A stretch of DNA of 64,000 bases, taken from Microvelia longipes (Eukaryota; Arthropoda; Insecta; Hemiptera; Veliidae). Of the stretch, positions 11,182-23,388 are shown one piece after another. The position numbers and the translations under genes were made by a program. The notes beneath the pieces were generated by a model, which was given only the letters and a program-made list of their open reading frames with translations, was not told the origin of the DNA and searched no databases. Position 1 is the first letter of the stretch; the number at the start of each line of letters is the position of its first letter. Location of the stretch: positions 17,542,595 to 17,606,594 of the forward strand of contig JACMZG010001908.1 in the NCBI GenBank assembly GCA_018340805.1. Reading direction: 5' to 3'.

Positions 11182-12879
11182 GGTGGTATTACTACGGTCT
11201 CGCTGAGCTCGAGCTCAAAATAATAATCTAACCAAAGTTCTATTGGGTCCTACAACTTAAGATTAAAGAAAGCTAAGAGAAATATTACAGTAGATATGCA
11301 TTTGTTCGAATAATACCGGATATGTTTGTACATTGTGGTCAAAAATGTAAACCGAGGTCAAAATAGACCTTGTAGGATTAGTTGTAGATTCTTCACAAAA
11401 ATATTAGCAATTTTATTAACAGTACAACATCTGATCTACATATCAGTGGATATGTAGATCAGATATCTGTGCTACAGCATTATTGACATAAATTGTTAAG
11501 CAACAAAAGGAAGGATCCCAAAGAACATTCGCACTATTAACGAACCTCCTCGCTAAATTTTTTAACTAAAGTTTTATAAGAAACTCCTTGCAAGTCACAA
11601 AGATGAAATGAATATCATCAAATAGCAATTAAAATCATCTAAAATTATTTTTTTCCAAAATGGCCAGCCGCATTTTAAGACGCCATGTTGGGTTCCTGAA
11701 TAAACCATCAGTTTTTCCTCTAATGTAGAAAGAAGTATTGTAGAAAAAAGTTTTTCCTTAATTGTTGAAACATAATTTTCGTGAAATCAGTTCAGTCCTT
11801 TCCGTTAGACATATTTAAGACATTATGACCTTAGATTTATATTTTAGGTGTCCCTTACTTGAGAAGTTTAGACATTCTATTTGGTGGCTAAAATCAAACC
11901 TAAAAAATTTGTTTTGCTAAGGGTTTTTAAATGTTGCATTTTTACAAGGAAAGTACACGTAATCATCATCAAATACATACATATTAACTTAGAATACAAT
12001 AGATACTCATAGATTTTTGGAACCTCCTGTTTTAATTACTAAAAAACGTAAAAAAAATATTAAACCATTGCGATGCTTTCTTCTCTTTTTTAAAGATATG
12101 AAAGTTAAATAATTTAAAATTTATTATAGTTGTAGAAACTACAACAAAGTATGAGGATCTACTATTTAGAAAAAACATTTTACTTTTTAAAATTGCAAAA
12201 AATGACAAGTCATGTCCATTAATACAATTTTATGCAAATATATCATTTAAATTATATGTTATATTCAAAAATTAATTTAAATTATACATTAATTTATCTT
12301 AACTGTAAACGAACAAAATTGAAGCAGTTTCTTGTTTCATAGAAGTCATATAAATTAGTTTGAATTGAAATCTATAATTATTGCAAGTATTTGAATATCC
12401 CTTATATCTAACAAGTTTCCTTTTTAATTGTAAATGACTTTGTTTTTTTTTTACTTTTTATCGTTACACCGTATACATAAAGAAAAAGTAATGTGTATGC
12501 ACTAAAAATCTAAAGCTGAGATCTTATCAGTTTTGTCTTATCTTATCAGTTTTAGGTGTAATTAATACCTCTTGAGTGGCTACTAACGTTTGTCTCTCTA
12601 TATATTTAAACGTATGTGTGTGGTATTATTGAGGCCCAAATGTGATATTCAAGGATTCGAAACTTAGCATAAGAAGTATAGTGTCTAAGTTATAGTTTAG
12701 TTTGGGTTTTTGATAGAAGCAAAACCTAAAAAATCAAAATTTGTGGGTTTGTTTATGTTGATAAGAGATAGCCCCTGATAAAATATCTAAAGCATCCTAA
12801 GGAAGATACACTTGCAAAATAGAAATCTATCTCGCAACATTAAGCGTGGTTAGATGGACCCTGGGGAGTAACAGATCTT
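11182..12879. other. AT-rich non-coding DNA
   Basis: No gene recognised. Contains the perfect hairpin listed at 11429-11464. Confidence 0.5.
11429..11464. repeat. Perfect 16 bp inverted repeat (hairpin)
   Basis: ATCTGATCTACATATC is followed after a 4-base loop by its exact reverse complement. No T-run or gene end is adjacent. Confidence 0.9.
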
Positions 12880-12975
12880 TTACTGTTTTAAGGACAGACG
12901 AAGCGAGCCCGAAGACATGCTGCAAAATAAGTTAGAATTTTCTCATATTGAGGATGAGCGAAGCGAGTCCCAAGT
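12880..12975 (+). mobile_element. 5S-promoter element, copy C (fragment)
   Basis: Carries the family's paired GACGAAGCGAGCCCGAAG and GATGAGCGAAGCGAGTCC motifs, without the 5S block or the terminal T-run. Confidence 0.65.
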
Positions 12976-13554
12976 ATATTGATAAAGTAAATCATTCCTA
13001 TTATCTTATTCATAGGGGTGGTGCGTTCCAAATATATTACTCTTTTTAACTCAGCTTCGTGTAGTGCTATCACGATAAAATTATATTTACCCCCCCCCCC
13101 CTCCCTCCCCCATTAAGTTGACCACTGAAAGTTTAAATACGCAATATTTGTGTGGTAACCGTCTGGAATGTATGGTAATGTTATTACTAAAATGTGTTTT
13201 TTAACGGCAACTTTAAAAAGTTAAATTGGAGCATACCTTTATATTAGTTATTTCAGAAACTTTGTCATATCCCGAACAATTTTATACCAATATAATTAAA
13301 TTCCGGTAATTTTCTCGGCCCCGGTAAATTCGGATAAAGATCTTAATATATGTATTTTGAAGCGCTGATAAGGAGTTGATACAGCTACTGTTAGTTGTCC
13401 AAAATGTAAAAAAAAACTAAAAAATTAAAATTGGTTAAAAGGGAAAAAACAAATATAGATGGCGGTGTTTCTGTTTATCTAGATTAACAGTCTAGGAAAA
13501 CCAGTTGATGCAACCAAAAATTTACAAAAGTACTACAAATGGATTCATGATTAG
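12976..13554. other. Non-coding DNA with a C-run
   Basis: A run of about 12 C with more C-rich sequence lies near 13090-13110. Nothing else recognised. Confidence 0.5.
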
Positions 13555-13990
13555 TATCAAAGGTTAGGTGATTAGAATACTGGGCAACAGATCAAAAGAT
13601 CCCGTGTTCAAAACTTGGCGGATGCGTGTAATTTTTACGGAGATTTCTTTTAAGTTTTCGATATATATTTAATAACCTATAGTAGCGCCACAACTTATTA
13701 TTTTTATTTTAATTTATTCTTTAAACAAAATGCGCTGGTACTTAGCGTAAGCTGAGCTTCAAGTAAATTTAAATAATGCTGTGTCGTATAATGTATAATC
13801 TATAAGATAAATATGCGCATTTTCATTGAAGAAATAAATAATAAGTCGTAACGCTACTTCTCAAGTTATTAAATATATATCGAAACCTTAAGAAAAAATT
13901 GAATTAATAAGCAAGAAAGCGCGCATTTCAAAGAGAATTCGCCTGGTTTGCGGACATCATTGTTCTGGGTTGCGCCAGAATTTTTATAAT
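13555..13990. repeat. Two SINE-family arms in inverted arrangement
   Basis: At 13560-13630 a degenerate tRNA-like head occurs (TAGGTGATTAGAATACTGGG, then CCCGTGTTCAAAACTTGG resembling a B box). The block TATATATTTAATAACCTATAGTAGCG near 13657-13683 returns inverted at 13843-13882, and the family core (TTCGCCTGGTTTGCGGAC) follows at 13935-13955 on the opposite strand. This looks like two members lying head to head. Confidence 0.6.
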
Positions 13991-15251
13991 CTTTCTATTC
14001 ATTTGGTTTTTAACGTTCCTCTTAATTTTGTTTGATTTGATTGTTATGTTTTATTTTATTTGAATGTTGTCACCCTCCCTAGTTCATTTGTAAGTTATGG
14101 TGGTTAATCTTTATGTGCCCTTTACTAATTGAGATGTCCTATTTGTCAACCTTCTAAACCATTTGGTTAATTTAGATGTTGTGGTGGTTAATCTTCCTAT
14201 AACTTTTGCTGCTTTGGGTGTTCTATTTATCATCCTCCTTTTCATTTGGTTTACTTGGAATGGTTCGTTTTTACGTAGTAGATTTCGTTTTTGTGGTTCC
14301 TATTACCTCTCACAAAGGTCACGAGATCATTTAACAAGACATCAAAATTAAATTATTCCGAGAACACTGCATATACAATTATTGACGTCAACATTGCGTA
14401 AAAACGACCCTTTAGATGCTGGTCACATCAGTCACAATGCTATAGTTACACACATTTGATTTTAAAACTAAAGTAAGTTATTCAGTTTTATAGTAATACT
14501 AAGTAGTCATTCATATTAATGTACTCCATATTCCAGTTAGAACATCGATTTAATTTTAAACTTAACCTTATAAAAACAGTCTCACACGATTTAAAAATTT
14601 TTAGGACTGCGTGTTTCTATTTTGTAAATTTAATTTTACTATTAAAAATTATACATTTTTAAAATTAGGAGTTAATAATACATAGATAAAGAAAGACGGT
14701 TATGTGATTTATTATTTGGAACAGGAAAATGTTAGTTCCATAGCCAGATAACGGGAGCGCTAGTATGTAGTGTGGTAGTTTCACTATGCCAACTACGAGA
14801 ATGCGCTCCTGTCGTCTAGCAAACAACTCCTGACGCTTCAACATTTTCTTTATATAATACTTATTTATTTCAAGTACATACTCGTGCCGTTATTGTGGTA
14901 ATAAATAACGAGATAATTTCATAATGATAACTTAGGAAAGTGGGAGCAATGTTATGGTAAGGAGGGTTATAAGGGTTAGTTGTTTCAGAGCTGCTCTCAT
15001 TTATCTTCCGACATTCTATACCTAAAATATTCTTTAATTGAATTTTATTAGAAAATCAGATTTATTTTAAACTTATGTATGTCTAGAGTTGTGTTGATTC
15101 AAAACACTGTAAACCTTATGGAAGTCTCTTGTCAGGTTAGATGTAATGCCGCTTTTTGATATTTTAATTTGATATTTTTAAAATAACAAAAGAGTTACTT
15201 TTCACTTTTTCTTTTCTTGATAAAAAGCGTTTGGAATAAAGTGTTTGGATA
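13991..15251. other. Non-coding DNA with weak internal repetition
   Basis: Between about 14000 and 14265 a phrase like GTGGTTAATCTT...TGTTCTATTTGTCA recurs two or three times at about 95-110 bases, badly diverged. A plus-strand open frame at 14163-14351 is a by-product. No gene recognised. Confidence 0.45.
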
Positions 15252-15430
15252 TAAAAAGTGTTTCCTATTATTTGGGATAGAGACTTATATCCATTTTTGT
15301 GGAGTGGTATCCTCTTAATTTATAAATTAAGACAAATCAATTTTCGTAACACTATCACAAAGGCGGCACCCCCAAAATTTATAAGGGGGCCCCAACAAAA
15401 AAAAGTTTTACTGGCTCAAAATCCGTCGAA
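15252..15430 (+). repeat. Dispersed repeat family R3, copy 1
   Basis: About 180 bases align with 37355-37520 in the same orientation: shared pieces include AAAAAGTGTTT, GTGGTATCCTC..AATTTATAA, AAGACCGATCAATTTT-like sequence, GTAACACT and GGCACCC.CAAAATT. Function and class unknown. Confidence 0.65.
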
Positions 15431-15470
15431 GCGAATCCGATGTGTTAAGGAAAAGTTCCGAAGTTTTGTA

Positions 15471-15586
15471 GGAGTCATCTTCAGGGATGTTAGACATCAT
15501 GGATAAAAACACAATGCTCTACATGTTCAACTTTGTAGAGCATTGTGTTTCTATCCATGATAGCCTAAATCTCTGAAGATGCCTCC
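15471..15586. mobile_element. Palindromic element with hammerhead-like core, copy 1
   Basis: A hairpin with arms of about 50 bases: CATCATGGATAAAAACACAA and GCTCTAC mirrored by GTAGAGC and TTGTGTTTCTATCCATGATA. The right arm continues CTGAAGATGCCTCC...GTAACGAAACGTC, which fits the hammerhead pattern CUGANGA-stem-GAAA. Sequence just to its left (about 15430-15465) is a fragment of the 5S-element 3' end. Related to 16618-16894. Confidence 0.6.
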
Positions 15587-15615
15587 CACAGTGGTAACGA
15601 AACGTCAGATTCTTC

Positions 15616-15760
15616 ATCTAAAGAACATTGGCCCGGCTTGCGAACCTCCGCACCAGAATTATTTTAAACTTATATACTGTAAGTGTAAGTGTGAAAGTAA
15701 GAAATTATCTCTGGTAACAAGATTCGAACCTGGGAACCCTGGCATTAAGTACTTTAATTA
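15616..15760 (-). repeat. tRNA-like SINE family member
   Basis: Read on the - strand, a B-box-like CCCAGGTTCGAATCTTG precedes the family core (CTGGTGCGGAGGTTCGC, AAGCCGGGC). The same order is seen at 26860-27160. Confidence 0.6.
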
Positions 15761-16617
15761 GTTTACCGACTCTTAACCGGTTTCATTTGATTCAGTGCCC
15801 TTAATCATTTAAAATGAATTAAATTAGTTAAATATGAACCTATTTTTATGAGGGATCTTTGAAACCACTTTTGGTTTCAAAGATTATAATTTATAACCAG
15901 CATTAAACTCCTGGGTTTAATGCCGTTTAGAGCCACCTCATAAGCGATTTTTTTCAAAGAAAATTCGCTAAATTGGGTTTTTATTCAGTTGTTATTCCAT
16001 GACTTTTATTACGCATTTAATGGCTCAGGATATGCAGTATTGTGATTTTAAAAGAAAAGAACACACACTGCCTAAAATATAATAGTTTGAAAGAAATGCT
16101 TCAAGTTCAAGGTGAAGAAGTTTTAAGGAAGAATAGAAACTGGTTTAGGACTTCGCACAACTAAGTATGGACTTCAGCTGAGCCTTTCAACTCGTTAACC
16201 TTGAACTTCATGAGAAACTTTGCCAAAAAGACAATTTGCATCTTTCTGAAGCCTTATTGTATTCGAGCAATGAAAGGTTTTTTTTTCTTATTATCTTAGA
16301 ATAGGTCTGTAATGTGTTTATAGTCAACCATCTTTACGACAATGTGGTTCCAGGAAAAAAAGTTAGGTACTAAGAAAGTTTAATTAAAACACTTTCACAT
16401 ACATGGCTAACAAACAAATAAAGTCTTGATAAATACTGCGAAACTAACTTAATTTAGTTCAAATCGGTAAATGTGCATTTATTTTTGGCACCCATTCATG
16501 AATTGCGCATTATTATTTTTTGGTACCAACCGTTCCCTAAGAACGGTTGGTACATCCCCAGGTTACAAACATTTTTAAAATTACGTTATATTTAATAAAC
16601 TGCGTAGGCTTCCGCGG
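15761..16617. other. Non-coding DNA
   Basis: No gene recognised. Holds the hairpin at 16523-16553. Confidence 0.5.
16523..16553. repeat. Perfect 13 bp hairpin
   Basis: GTACCAACCGTTC, five-base loop, then GAACGGTTGGTAC. Confidence 0.9.
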
Positions 16618-16894
16618 TTATGTCATAAAGATTTAGGTCTTTCGGTGGTGACCGCGTCAATGTAGATCAAGAATCCTACGTTTCGCTTCCACTGTAGGAG
16701 GCATCTTCAGGGATGTAAGACATCATGGATAAAAACACAATGCTCTACAAGTTCAAGTTCAACTTTGTCAATGCTTCACAAAGTTGCTCTACAACTTTGT
16801 AGAGCATTGTGTTTCTATCCATAATCCATAAACGTCGGATTCTTCATCTACATTGACGCGGTCACCACCAGAAGACTTAAATCTTTACGTTATA
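16618..16894. mobile_element. Palindromic element with hammerhead-like core, copy 2
   Basis: Ends are long inverted repeats (GTCATAAAGATTTAGG... against ...CTTAAATCTTTACG; GGTGGTGACCGCGTCAATGT against ACATTGACGCGGTCACCACC) and the centre is the same ACACAATGCTCTAC hairpin as at 15471-15586. On the - strand it reads CTGAAGA-TGCCTCC-TACAGT-GGAAGC-GAAAC: the GCCTCC/GGAAGC stem pairs with one mismatch, which fits stem II of a hammerhead core. Resembles terminal repeats of Penelope-like elements. Confidence 0.6.
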
Positions 16895-17140
16895 TCTGTC
16901 TGTTAAAACGTGTGCATCTCTTTCTAGTTATTAGAAGGGAAAGTAAATTCGTTGGTTAGACTAGGCAAGGGCGCTAAAATTAAATTTTGCCTGGTAAGGT
17001 GCTGAAATCTTTCAGTATGTCATTAAGTGGATAATTCCGATCTCGGGATTTAGTTCCTTCAATCACAAAGATAAAGGTTCATCTTCTGTTGTATTAAATT
17101 ATGCAATTACTAATTTGTTTAAATGAAGTCATCTAGACAG

Positions 17141-17206
17141 ACTTCGAAGAAGCCTGAAGATGACAGACACGTGGTCATATCACTATTATGATTCGGATCA
17201 TGAACT
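17141..17206 (+). CDS. Candidate 5' coding exon, unknown gene
   Basis: After a weak acceptor (TCTAGACAG) an ATG at 17160 opens 15 codons, MTDTWSYHYYDSDHE, plus two bases, ending at a good donor CT|GTAAGT at 17206/17207 (phase 2). The acidic, Tyr-rich start looks like protein, but I found no continuation in the window, and the words CCTGAAGATGAC and GAAGAAGCC also occur in the neighbouring palindromic elements, so it may be repeat-derived. Low confidence. Confidence 0.22.
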
Positions 17207-18540
17207 GTAAGTAATAACCTTGTTAATTACAATAATTAATAGCATAACGCTTACATTATACATGAACAAATATACATGGAATGTATCTGTGCTACTTATA
17301 TTTTACTTCACTCTTTTCTATTCTCTTACATTTACTTATTCTTTAGAAGGCAGCAGAATATTTAAATATTCCAAGAAAATTAATAAATCATAACAAATAT
17401 TTTATAAGACCTCTCCGAACTAAATATTCTGACTACTATTTAGCATCAAACTGAATTTTATTATTTCGTTATCAAATAGTCTTGTTGGAAACTCATAAAT
17501 AAACAATATCCCTTTTAAAATTTTAAAATTACTTACGTATTTCAAATTTTCTGAAATAAAACGCGCGGCGATTTTCATAGAATTTTTTTTTCAGTTCTAC
17601 TGAAATCGAATTTAAAAGAATAAAATTAATTTAAGGATTTTTAGAAGATTTATAGAACTTTGTGTAATTTATTAGTTTACCGTTAGTCCTTGCTTAGATA
17701 AATAATTCATGTTATGTATTTATTCAATATTTTATGTAAAATATAAGTCTATTGTCACGTAAGGTGTCCGTGTATCGTCTCTTATTAATAATGTTAATAA
17801 TCATATAGGTTAAATGATAAATATTTATGATTTAGTTTAATTTTTGTTCAAATGGCGAATTCTTTGCATATAGAAGTTCTCGTTAAGATGCTATTGCTAT
17901 ACTGGGCCAGATGATTCTTATTACGTGAGCTAGAAGGATGTCTTGTAATTTTTATTATTAGGAGGATTGAGACGAATAGTACGCACCCCTGTTCCGACTT
18001 TACTGACCCCATGAATGTCGTGAAAGATAGAGAAATAATAGCAAAGTTACCTTCCTTAGCAAGGTTATAGCTAAAGGCGTGAGACCCAGGTTATGCAACT
18101 AGGTAACACAGGGTATATAATAAGACGAGTTCAACATACATAAATACTTCAGGACAAAAAAAATATTTAATGATCTTAACATTATTATTTTGAACAAAAA
18201 TATTAACACACGAGGTGGTAACAAGCAAACGAAAGTACATTACTTTTCACTATTGGTTCATAACCTACAATAGGAAACCTTTTGTTGGAAGGTACGTTGA
18301 CCACTATATTAAAGACCTGCGCACTTTATTTAATTATTTTAAGCATTCGCTCTTCGTAGCAAGCATAAGCAGTTTTTGGCATGCGTTTTTCGATGAAATT
18401 TTCTGTATTTTAACGATTTCCTATTGAAAAATTCGTTAATGTAATGGGGGTGCGGTAGTCAAACCCAAGAGAGTGACCAAAGTCCACGGCAAAGGTTCCT
18501 AACAACGAAAAATAACAACGTGTTGCAAAACTTTATATGT
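17207..18540. other. AT-rich non-coding DNA
   Basis: Nothing firm. On the - strand near 17534-17576 an ATG opens 14 codons (MKIAARFISENLKY) up to a GTAAGT donor, with no further support. Confidence 0.45.
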
Positions 18541-18766
<226 letters not shown>

Positions 18767-18890
18767 ATGAGGAAACCAAACGGAATCGATCCCCCTTTCT
18801 TTCTTTAGCAAACTTCATTATCTGTCGAAAAAATTCCACTAAAATTAAGTATTATACATATATAATACCCAAAGTAAGGGTAACCCAAGT

Positions 18891-18927
18891 TTGGGTTATA
18901 AGACCCCCCTTGGGTCTTATAACCCAA
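18891..18927. repeat. Perfect 16 bp hairpin
   Basis: TTGGGTTATAAGACCC, five-base loop CCCTT, then its exact reverse complement. Confidence 0.9.
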
Positions 18928-19721
18928 GTTTAGTAAGGTTATTATTGAAAGTAAATCGTAAGCCTTGTATTAGATTTGAACAATACATTATTAATGTTAC
19001 AAATCAGCTTTTTGTGAGTTTATTAAGAGCAGACTCTCAACCCATTTTACAGTTTCGGAAATTCGAAACTACAGTAGATTATTGCTCAATTTGATCGCAT
19101 ATAAATTAAATCATTTGTCACGGTAACGGTTTGTGTGAATGTAAATAGGTTTTCGATTGGACAGAAATGTAAATTGCCTCTAACGTTTTCTCGATAAACT
19201 GTTATCTTTTTTAATTTTATACAAATGTTTGGAATTAATTTCTCATTAATAAATGATTTTAGGGTATGGGTGGTAAAAATTTCGCAAATTTTGGATTAAG
19301 GTTATTACAGTTCTTTACTTTATGAATATAGGGCATCAAATTAGAACAAATCAATTTAAACCGTAAAGGTGAGATTATTCATTGTCAAAAACGTTTTGGA
19401 AAAGTAAAGCTCTAGTTTAGCTTGCTATAACAAAAGTACCTCATAAACGCTACTCGGCGTTGACGCTCGGGGCTACTTTGTAGCCATATTGTTGTTGTCC
19501 TGTATTAGGATGCCGTATTACTACCCGTATTACTAGCCTTTGTAAGTGGCGTGATACAAAGCCACAATATTGATGATTATTAGCCACAATATCCAAATAT
19601 ATTAGTCGAAAAACGTGATTTGTTTAAATAAAGTTATATATGTCAAACGATAAAATTTAAAGTAATGCTGATACTTGATATTGACTTGGGTATTTAGTCT
19701 TACATAGATAGAAGTATATGG
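18928..19721. other. Non-coding DNA
   Basis: Nothing recognised. Confidence 0.5.
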
Positions 19722-19953
<232 letters not shown>

Positions 19954-20105
19954 CGTAAGCTTATTTTCCCTCGGGAAATTTGCTTGAACGTATCCATTTC
20001 AGCAGCCCCGCCATCAATAATTTTAAACTAAAATTGTGCCCAAGGTCCAGGCGTAACTATATCATTGGGGGGACCCCCCGCAAGAATTTTTCAGGGCCCC
20101 CTTAT

Positions 20106-20164
<59 letters not shown>

Positions 20165-20189
20165 TAATAGTTTTTTATACTTGAAGTAT

Positions 20190-20328
20190 AAAAAGATTGG
20201 GAAAAGGGTGTCTCGGACCTCTGAACTTTTCCTCATTACATCGGATTTGCTATGCTCATCCTCTCTACTTCGGACTCACTTCATTCGTCCTTAGAAGTTA
20301 CAAGTCATTAATTTTATACTTGCAACAC
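20190..20328 (-). mobile_element. 5S-promoter element, copy D (3' fragment inside the hAT element)
   Basis: Matches the family end, including the ATGAGGAAAAGTTC and GAGGATGAGCATAGCAAATC motifs on the - strand. Its position inside 20048-20812 means one was captured by, or inserted in, the other. Confidence 0.65.
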
Positions 20329-20333
20329 CTCAA

Positions 20334-20660
20334 AGGGCCCCGCGACTTTATGATGATAAGATAGGCTATACTAAGATTAAACGGGGCCCTATTTTTAAGT
20401 AAAAAGATAGTATAAAACTTAAACAAGGGGCCCCGTAATTTGATATCTTAAGAACTTTGATATCTTAGTATAATCTTAAGAAAGACTATACTAAGATTAA
20501 ACGGACCCTATTTTTAAGTAAAGAGATTGTATAAAACTGAAACAAGGGGCCTCGCGACTGGATTCTCTTAAGAAAGACTATACTAAAATTACACCCAGGG
20601 CCCCATTTTTAGGTGAAGAGATTGTAGACAAATCTTTTAAGGGGCCCCGTGACATAATGA
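20334..20660. repeat. 90-119 bp tandem array, GGGGCCCC-rich
   Basis: AAGGGGCCCCGCGAC-like motifs recur near 20334, 20424, 20543 and 20638, each followed by GACTATACTAAGATTA and ATTTTTAAGTAAAGAGAT. Units vary in length. Confidence 0.8.
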
Positions 20661-20950
20661 TGTTAAGACAGACTATACTAATCTTTGCTATGTCCCAGCA
20701 GAACCATTTTATTAATAAGTTGACTTTTTTGTACTTTATCTTTTTGGGGGCCCCTAACCGTTGGGGGCCCCCCCGCATTGCGTGCCCGTGCGGGCCCATA
20801 GTTACGCCACTGCCAAGGTCAGATATACATTCAGACAGAAAACTTGGTTAAAACTACTCGAGAGGTGTTTAAACACTGAGGTCTTTAAACTGAAAATTTA
20901 GGTAATAACCGGGGGTGTAGTGCAAATACCACTCTTTTCGCATGATATTA

Positions 20951-21540
20951 GAACTTTATTATAAGGGAAACCGGCTTGTTTTTCTTATTAAAACCGTAAA
21001 AGTGTCAATTCGTTTTGTTATTATTAGCAAAACCGGCTAGTTTTCCTCAGAAAATCCCGTAAAAGAGCCAATTCGTTCTGTTATTATTAGCAAAACCGGC
21101 TAGTTTTCCTCAGAAAATCCCGGAAAAGAGCCAATTCTTTCTGTTATTATTAGCGAAACGGCTTGTTTTCCTCCTTTACTGAAGGAGAAGATCCAATTCT
21201 TTAAACAATAATAGACTAAGGAGTAAAGTATAATACCTAATAATTTACTTCTTGATTAGACCTTTATTATAAGTAGGACCAGCTTGTTCTTCACAGCATA
21301 GACGTAAATATTTTTTTCGTAATATTGGACCTTTATAATAAGCAGAACGTGATTGTTTCCCTCTGTACTGGTGCACAATAGCCAATTCTGTATACAATAA
21401 TAGACCAAGGCAAGGAGTGAAGTATTAGACCTAATACTTTACTCCTTGATTAGACCTTCATTATAAGCAGAATCGGCTTGTTTTCCTCATTAAGAATGTC
21501 AAAGAGTCAATTCCTTTCACGATATTAAAGATTTAATATC
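20951..21540. repeat. Tandem repeat array, about 63 bp unit, decaying to the right
   Basis: Near-identical units TTATTATTAGCAAAACCGGC / TAGTTTTCCTCAGAAAATCC at 21015-21140, with older units on both sides spaced by longer insertions up to about 21520. Confidence 0.8.
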
Positions 21541-21565
21541 AACAGTACCAGATTATTTCTTTGTT

Positions 21566-21594
21566 AGGGTTTCGAAGATAATCTTCGAAACCCT
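21566..21594. repeat. Perfect 13 bp hairpin
   Basis: AGGGTTTCGAAGA, loop TAA, then the exact complement. Followed by a TCTGTCTGTCCG...GAAGTTGAAATTTGGTA sequence that resembles the 5' part of the 5S-element family, so it may be the edge of a diverged relative. Confidence 0.8.
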
Positions 21595-22374
21595 TATACT
21601 TTCTGTCGAGCGTCTGTCTGTCCGATTTCTCATCTCAGGAACTACAATAGCTAGGAAGTTGAAATTTGGTATACATGTGTAACTATTTTATTAATTAAAA
21701 ATGTTGTTAAAAAAACATGACCTATCCTTTCTTAAAAAATGTAAGCTAATTTTTATTGAAGAAATAATGTAATTTATCCAAAAAACTTTGAGAACTAGAA
21801 TAGTTTTATTTACGAATAAACCCTATAAAAATGAAACTAAACAAAGGATATCCGTATAGAAAAACTTCCCAAACTTCCTTATTTCTAAATAAATCTACCA
21901 ACGTACCACGACACAACTATACAACTATTCTTCCGTATATGGAGTCCAATCTATGCGACAGTTAATGACCTTTCTCAAATACAGGATGTTTTAAAGAAAC
22001 GTCAGCATAATTAAAGTTATCTGGAATTGGTAACTCGAGACTTACTTAAACAGTTCTTAAACTATACAGTTAGATATTTATGAAATTAGGTATGGACCGG
22101 TGTTAGTTTACGCTGTTTTGCGTCAATCAGATTTAAAATATTCTCAAATCTTAATAGAGCTAACTTGAATTGTGGGTTCCGGTAAATGGGTAATATTTTG
22201 GTCCCCGCACTATTTTTTCTAAGCACCTTATAACTGAGTCTTTCATATAAACTAGCTTTAAGAATGGAAAATTGATATTGACAATTTTAATCCTTTCCAA
22301 AATTAATATAAGAACATACGATTTATGAAAAATCTAGATAAAACATGTGAACAAATATTAATAAATCATTTTTG
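21595..22374. other. AT-rich non-coding DNA
   Basis: Nothing recognised beyond the repeat edge just described. Confidence 0.5.
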
Positions 22375-23173
22375 CTTTCCTTTATTCATACCGTAAGTAT
22401 ATAGGAAAAGTATTGTATTTAAAAAAAATCTGAAACCGAGATGAAACCGGAATTATCCATTTCAAGCGTTTTTAAGGCCTCCTTAGTGGTTTTCTGTGTG
22501 TGTGTGTTTGTTATCATCGTATAGCACCCAGTGTATTTATGCTTGTGAGTTGAAATTTTGTACACAAATCTGTCTACTGCTGAATTTGTGCTATTCGGAA
22601 AATAATTATTTTTATGACGTCATTAGCCCGCAATAATGACTCAGCGAAAATTACGAAAAATCATAAAACGCGGAAAAATGATGCGACCGGATTGAGATTT
22701 AATACGCATGTGGGTATGCATAAGACTAACATATGTGCTAAGTTACATCTTATTATCAGCATTAGTTCAATTTTTATTGAATGACTTGTGTGCGTTTTTT
22801 AAAAAATTGGAAATAAATATAAAATGATCAAATTGAGTTAAATTTAGTACAAGTAATGGTATACTACCCATTACTTAATAAATAAGTACACTAAGTTTCG
22901 TTTCAATACGTCAAGTATATATCCATGATTTTTTGGTGGATCATGAAAGCATTGAGCGTGGTCAGTGCTGTATGCGTGACCTCTGAGATTGATACGGATA
23001 CATGTTCTATCTCAAGACGAGCGAAGTAAGTCCGAAGGGATGTTGCAGTATAAATTTGGCGAACCAGAACAGTATTTTTGAGACCAGCGAAGCGAGTCCG
23101 AAGCAGAGAGGATGAGCGTAGCAAATTGGATGTAATGAGAAAAAGTTCCGAGGAACCCCGTACCCGATTTTTT
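22375..23173 (+). mobile_element. 5S-promoter element, copy E (near full length)
   Basis: Begins TTCCTTTATTCATACCGTA, has the TGTGTGTGTTTGTTATCATCG stretch and a 5S-like block at about 22937-22990 (GCATTGAGCGTGGTCAGTGC, then GCGTGACC; part of the A box is deleted), and ends ...CCCGTACCCGATTTTTT. Confidence 0.85.
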
Positions 23174-23307
23174 CACTTAGGACAAAGCCTCTACTGCAGG
23201 GCTTAATAGCTGTCAGTAAAAAGGTTACATTTCATCACACATTTAGGAATTATCATTAGATTTGAATAACACAAAGTTTATTTATTCTTTACGAAATGGT
23301 TAATTTA

Positions 23308-23388
23308 AAGCGAAGCGAGTCCGAAGCTGGGAGGATGAGCGAAGCGAATCAGATGTAATGAGGAAAAGTTCCGAGGTATCCCGTACCG
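23308..23388 (+). mobile_element. 5S-promoter element, copy F (3' fragment)
   Basis: GCGAAGCGAGTCCGAAGC, GATGAGCGAAGCGAATC and GAGGAAAAGTTCCGAGGTA, then CCCGTACC. Only the last about 80 bases of the family. Confidence 0.75.

Larger units (their letters stand above)
20048..20812. mobile_element. Non-autonomous hAT-type element with 8 bp target duplication
   Basis: The 8 bp sequence CCAAGGTC occurs directly before (20040-20047) and after (20813-20820) the element. The ends are short inverted repeats, CAGGCGTAACTAT and ATAGTTACGCCACTG. Both properties fit the hAT superfamily. The 765 bp interior holds no transposase: it consists of a (TA)n run (20110-20159), a 5S-element fragment and a tandem GGGGCCCC-rich array. 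Confidence 0.75.
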
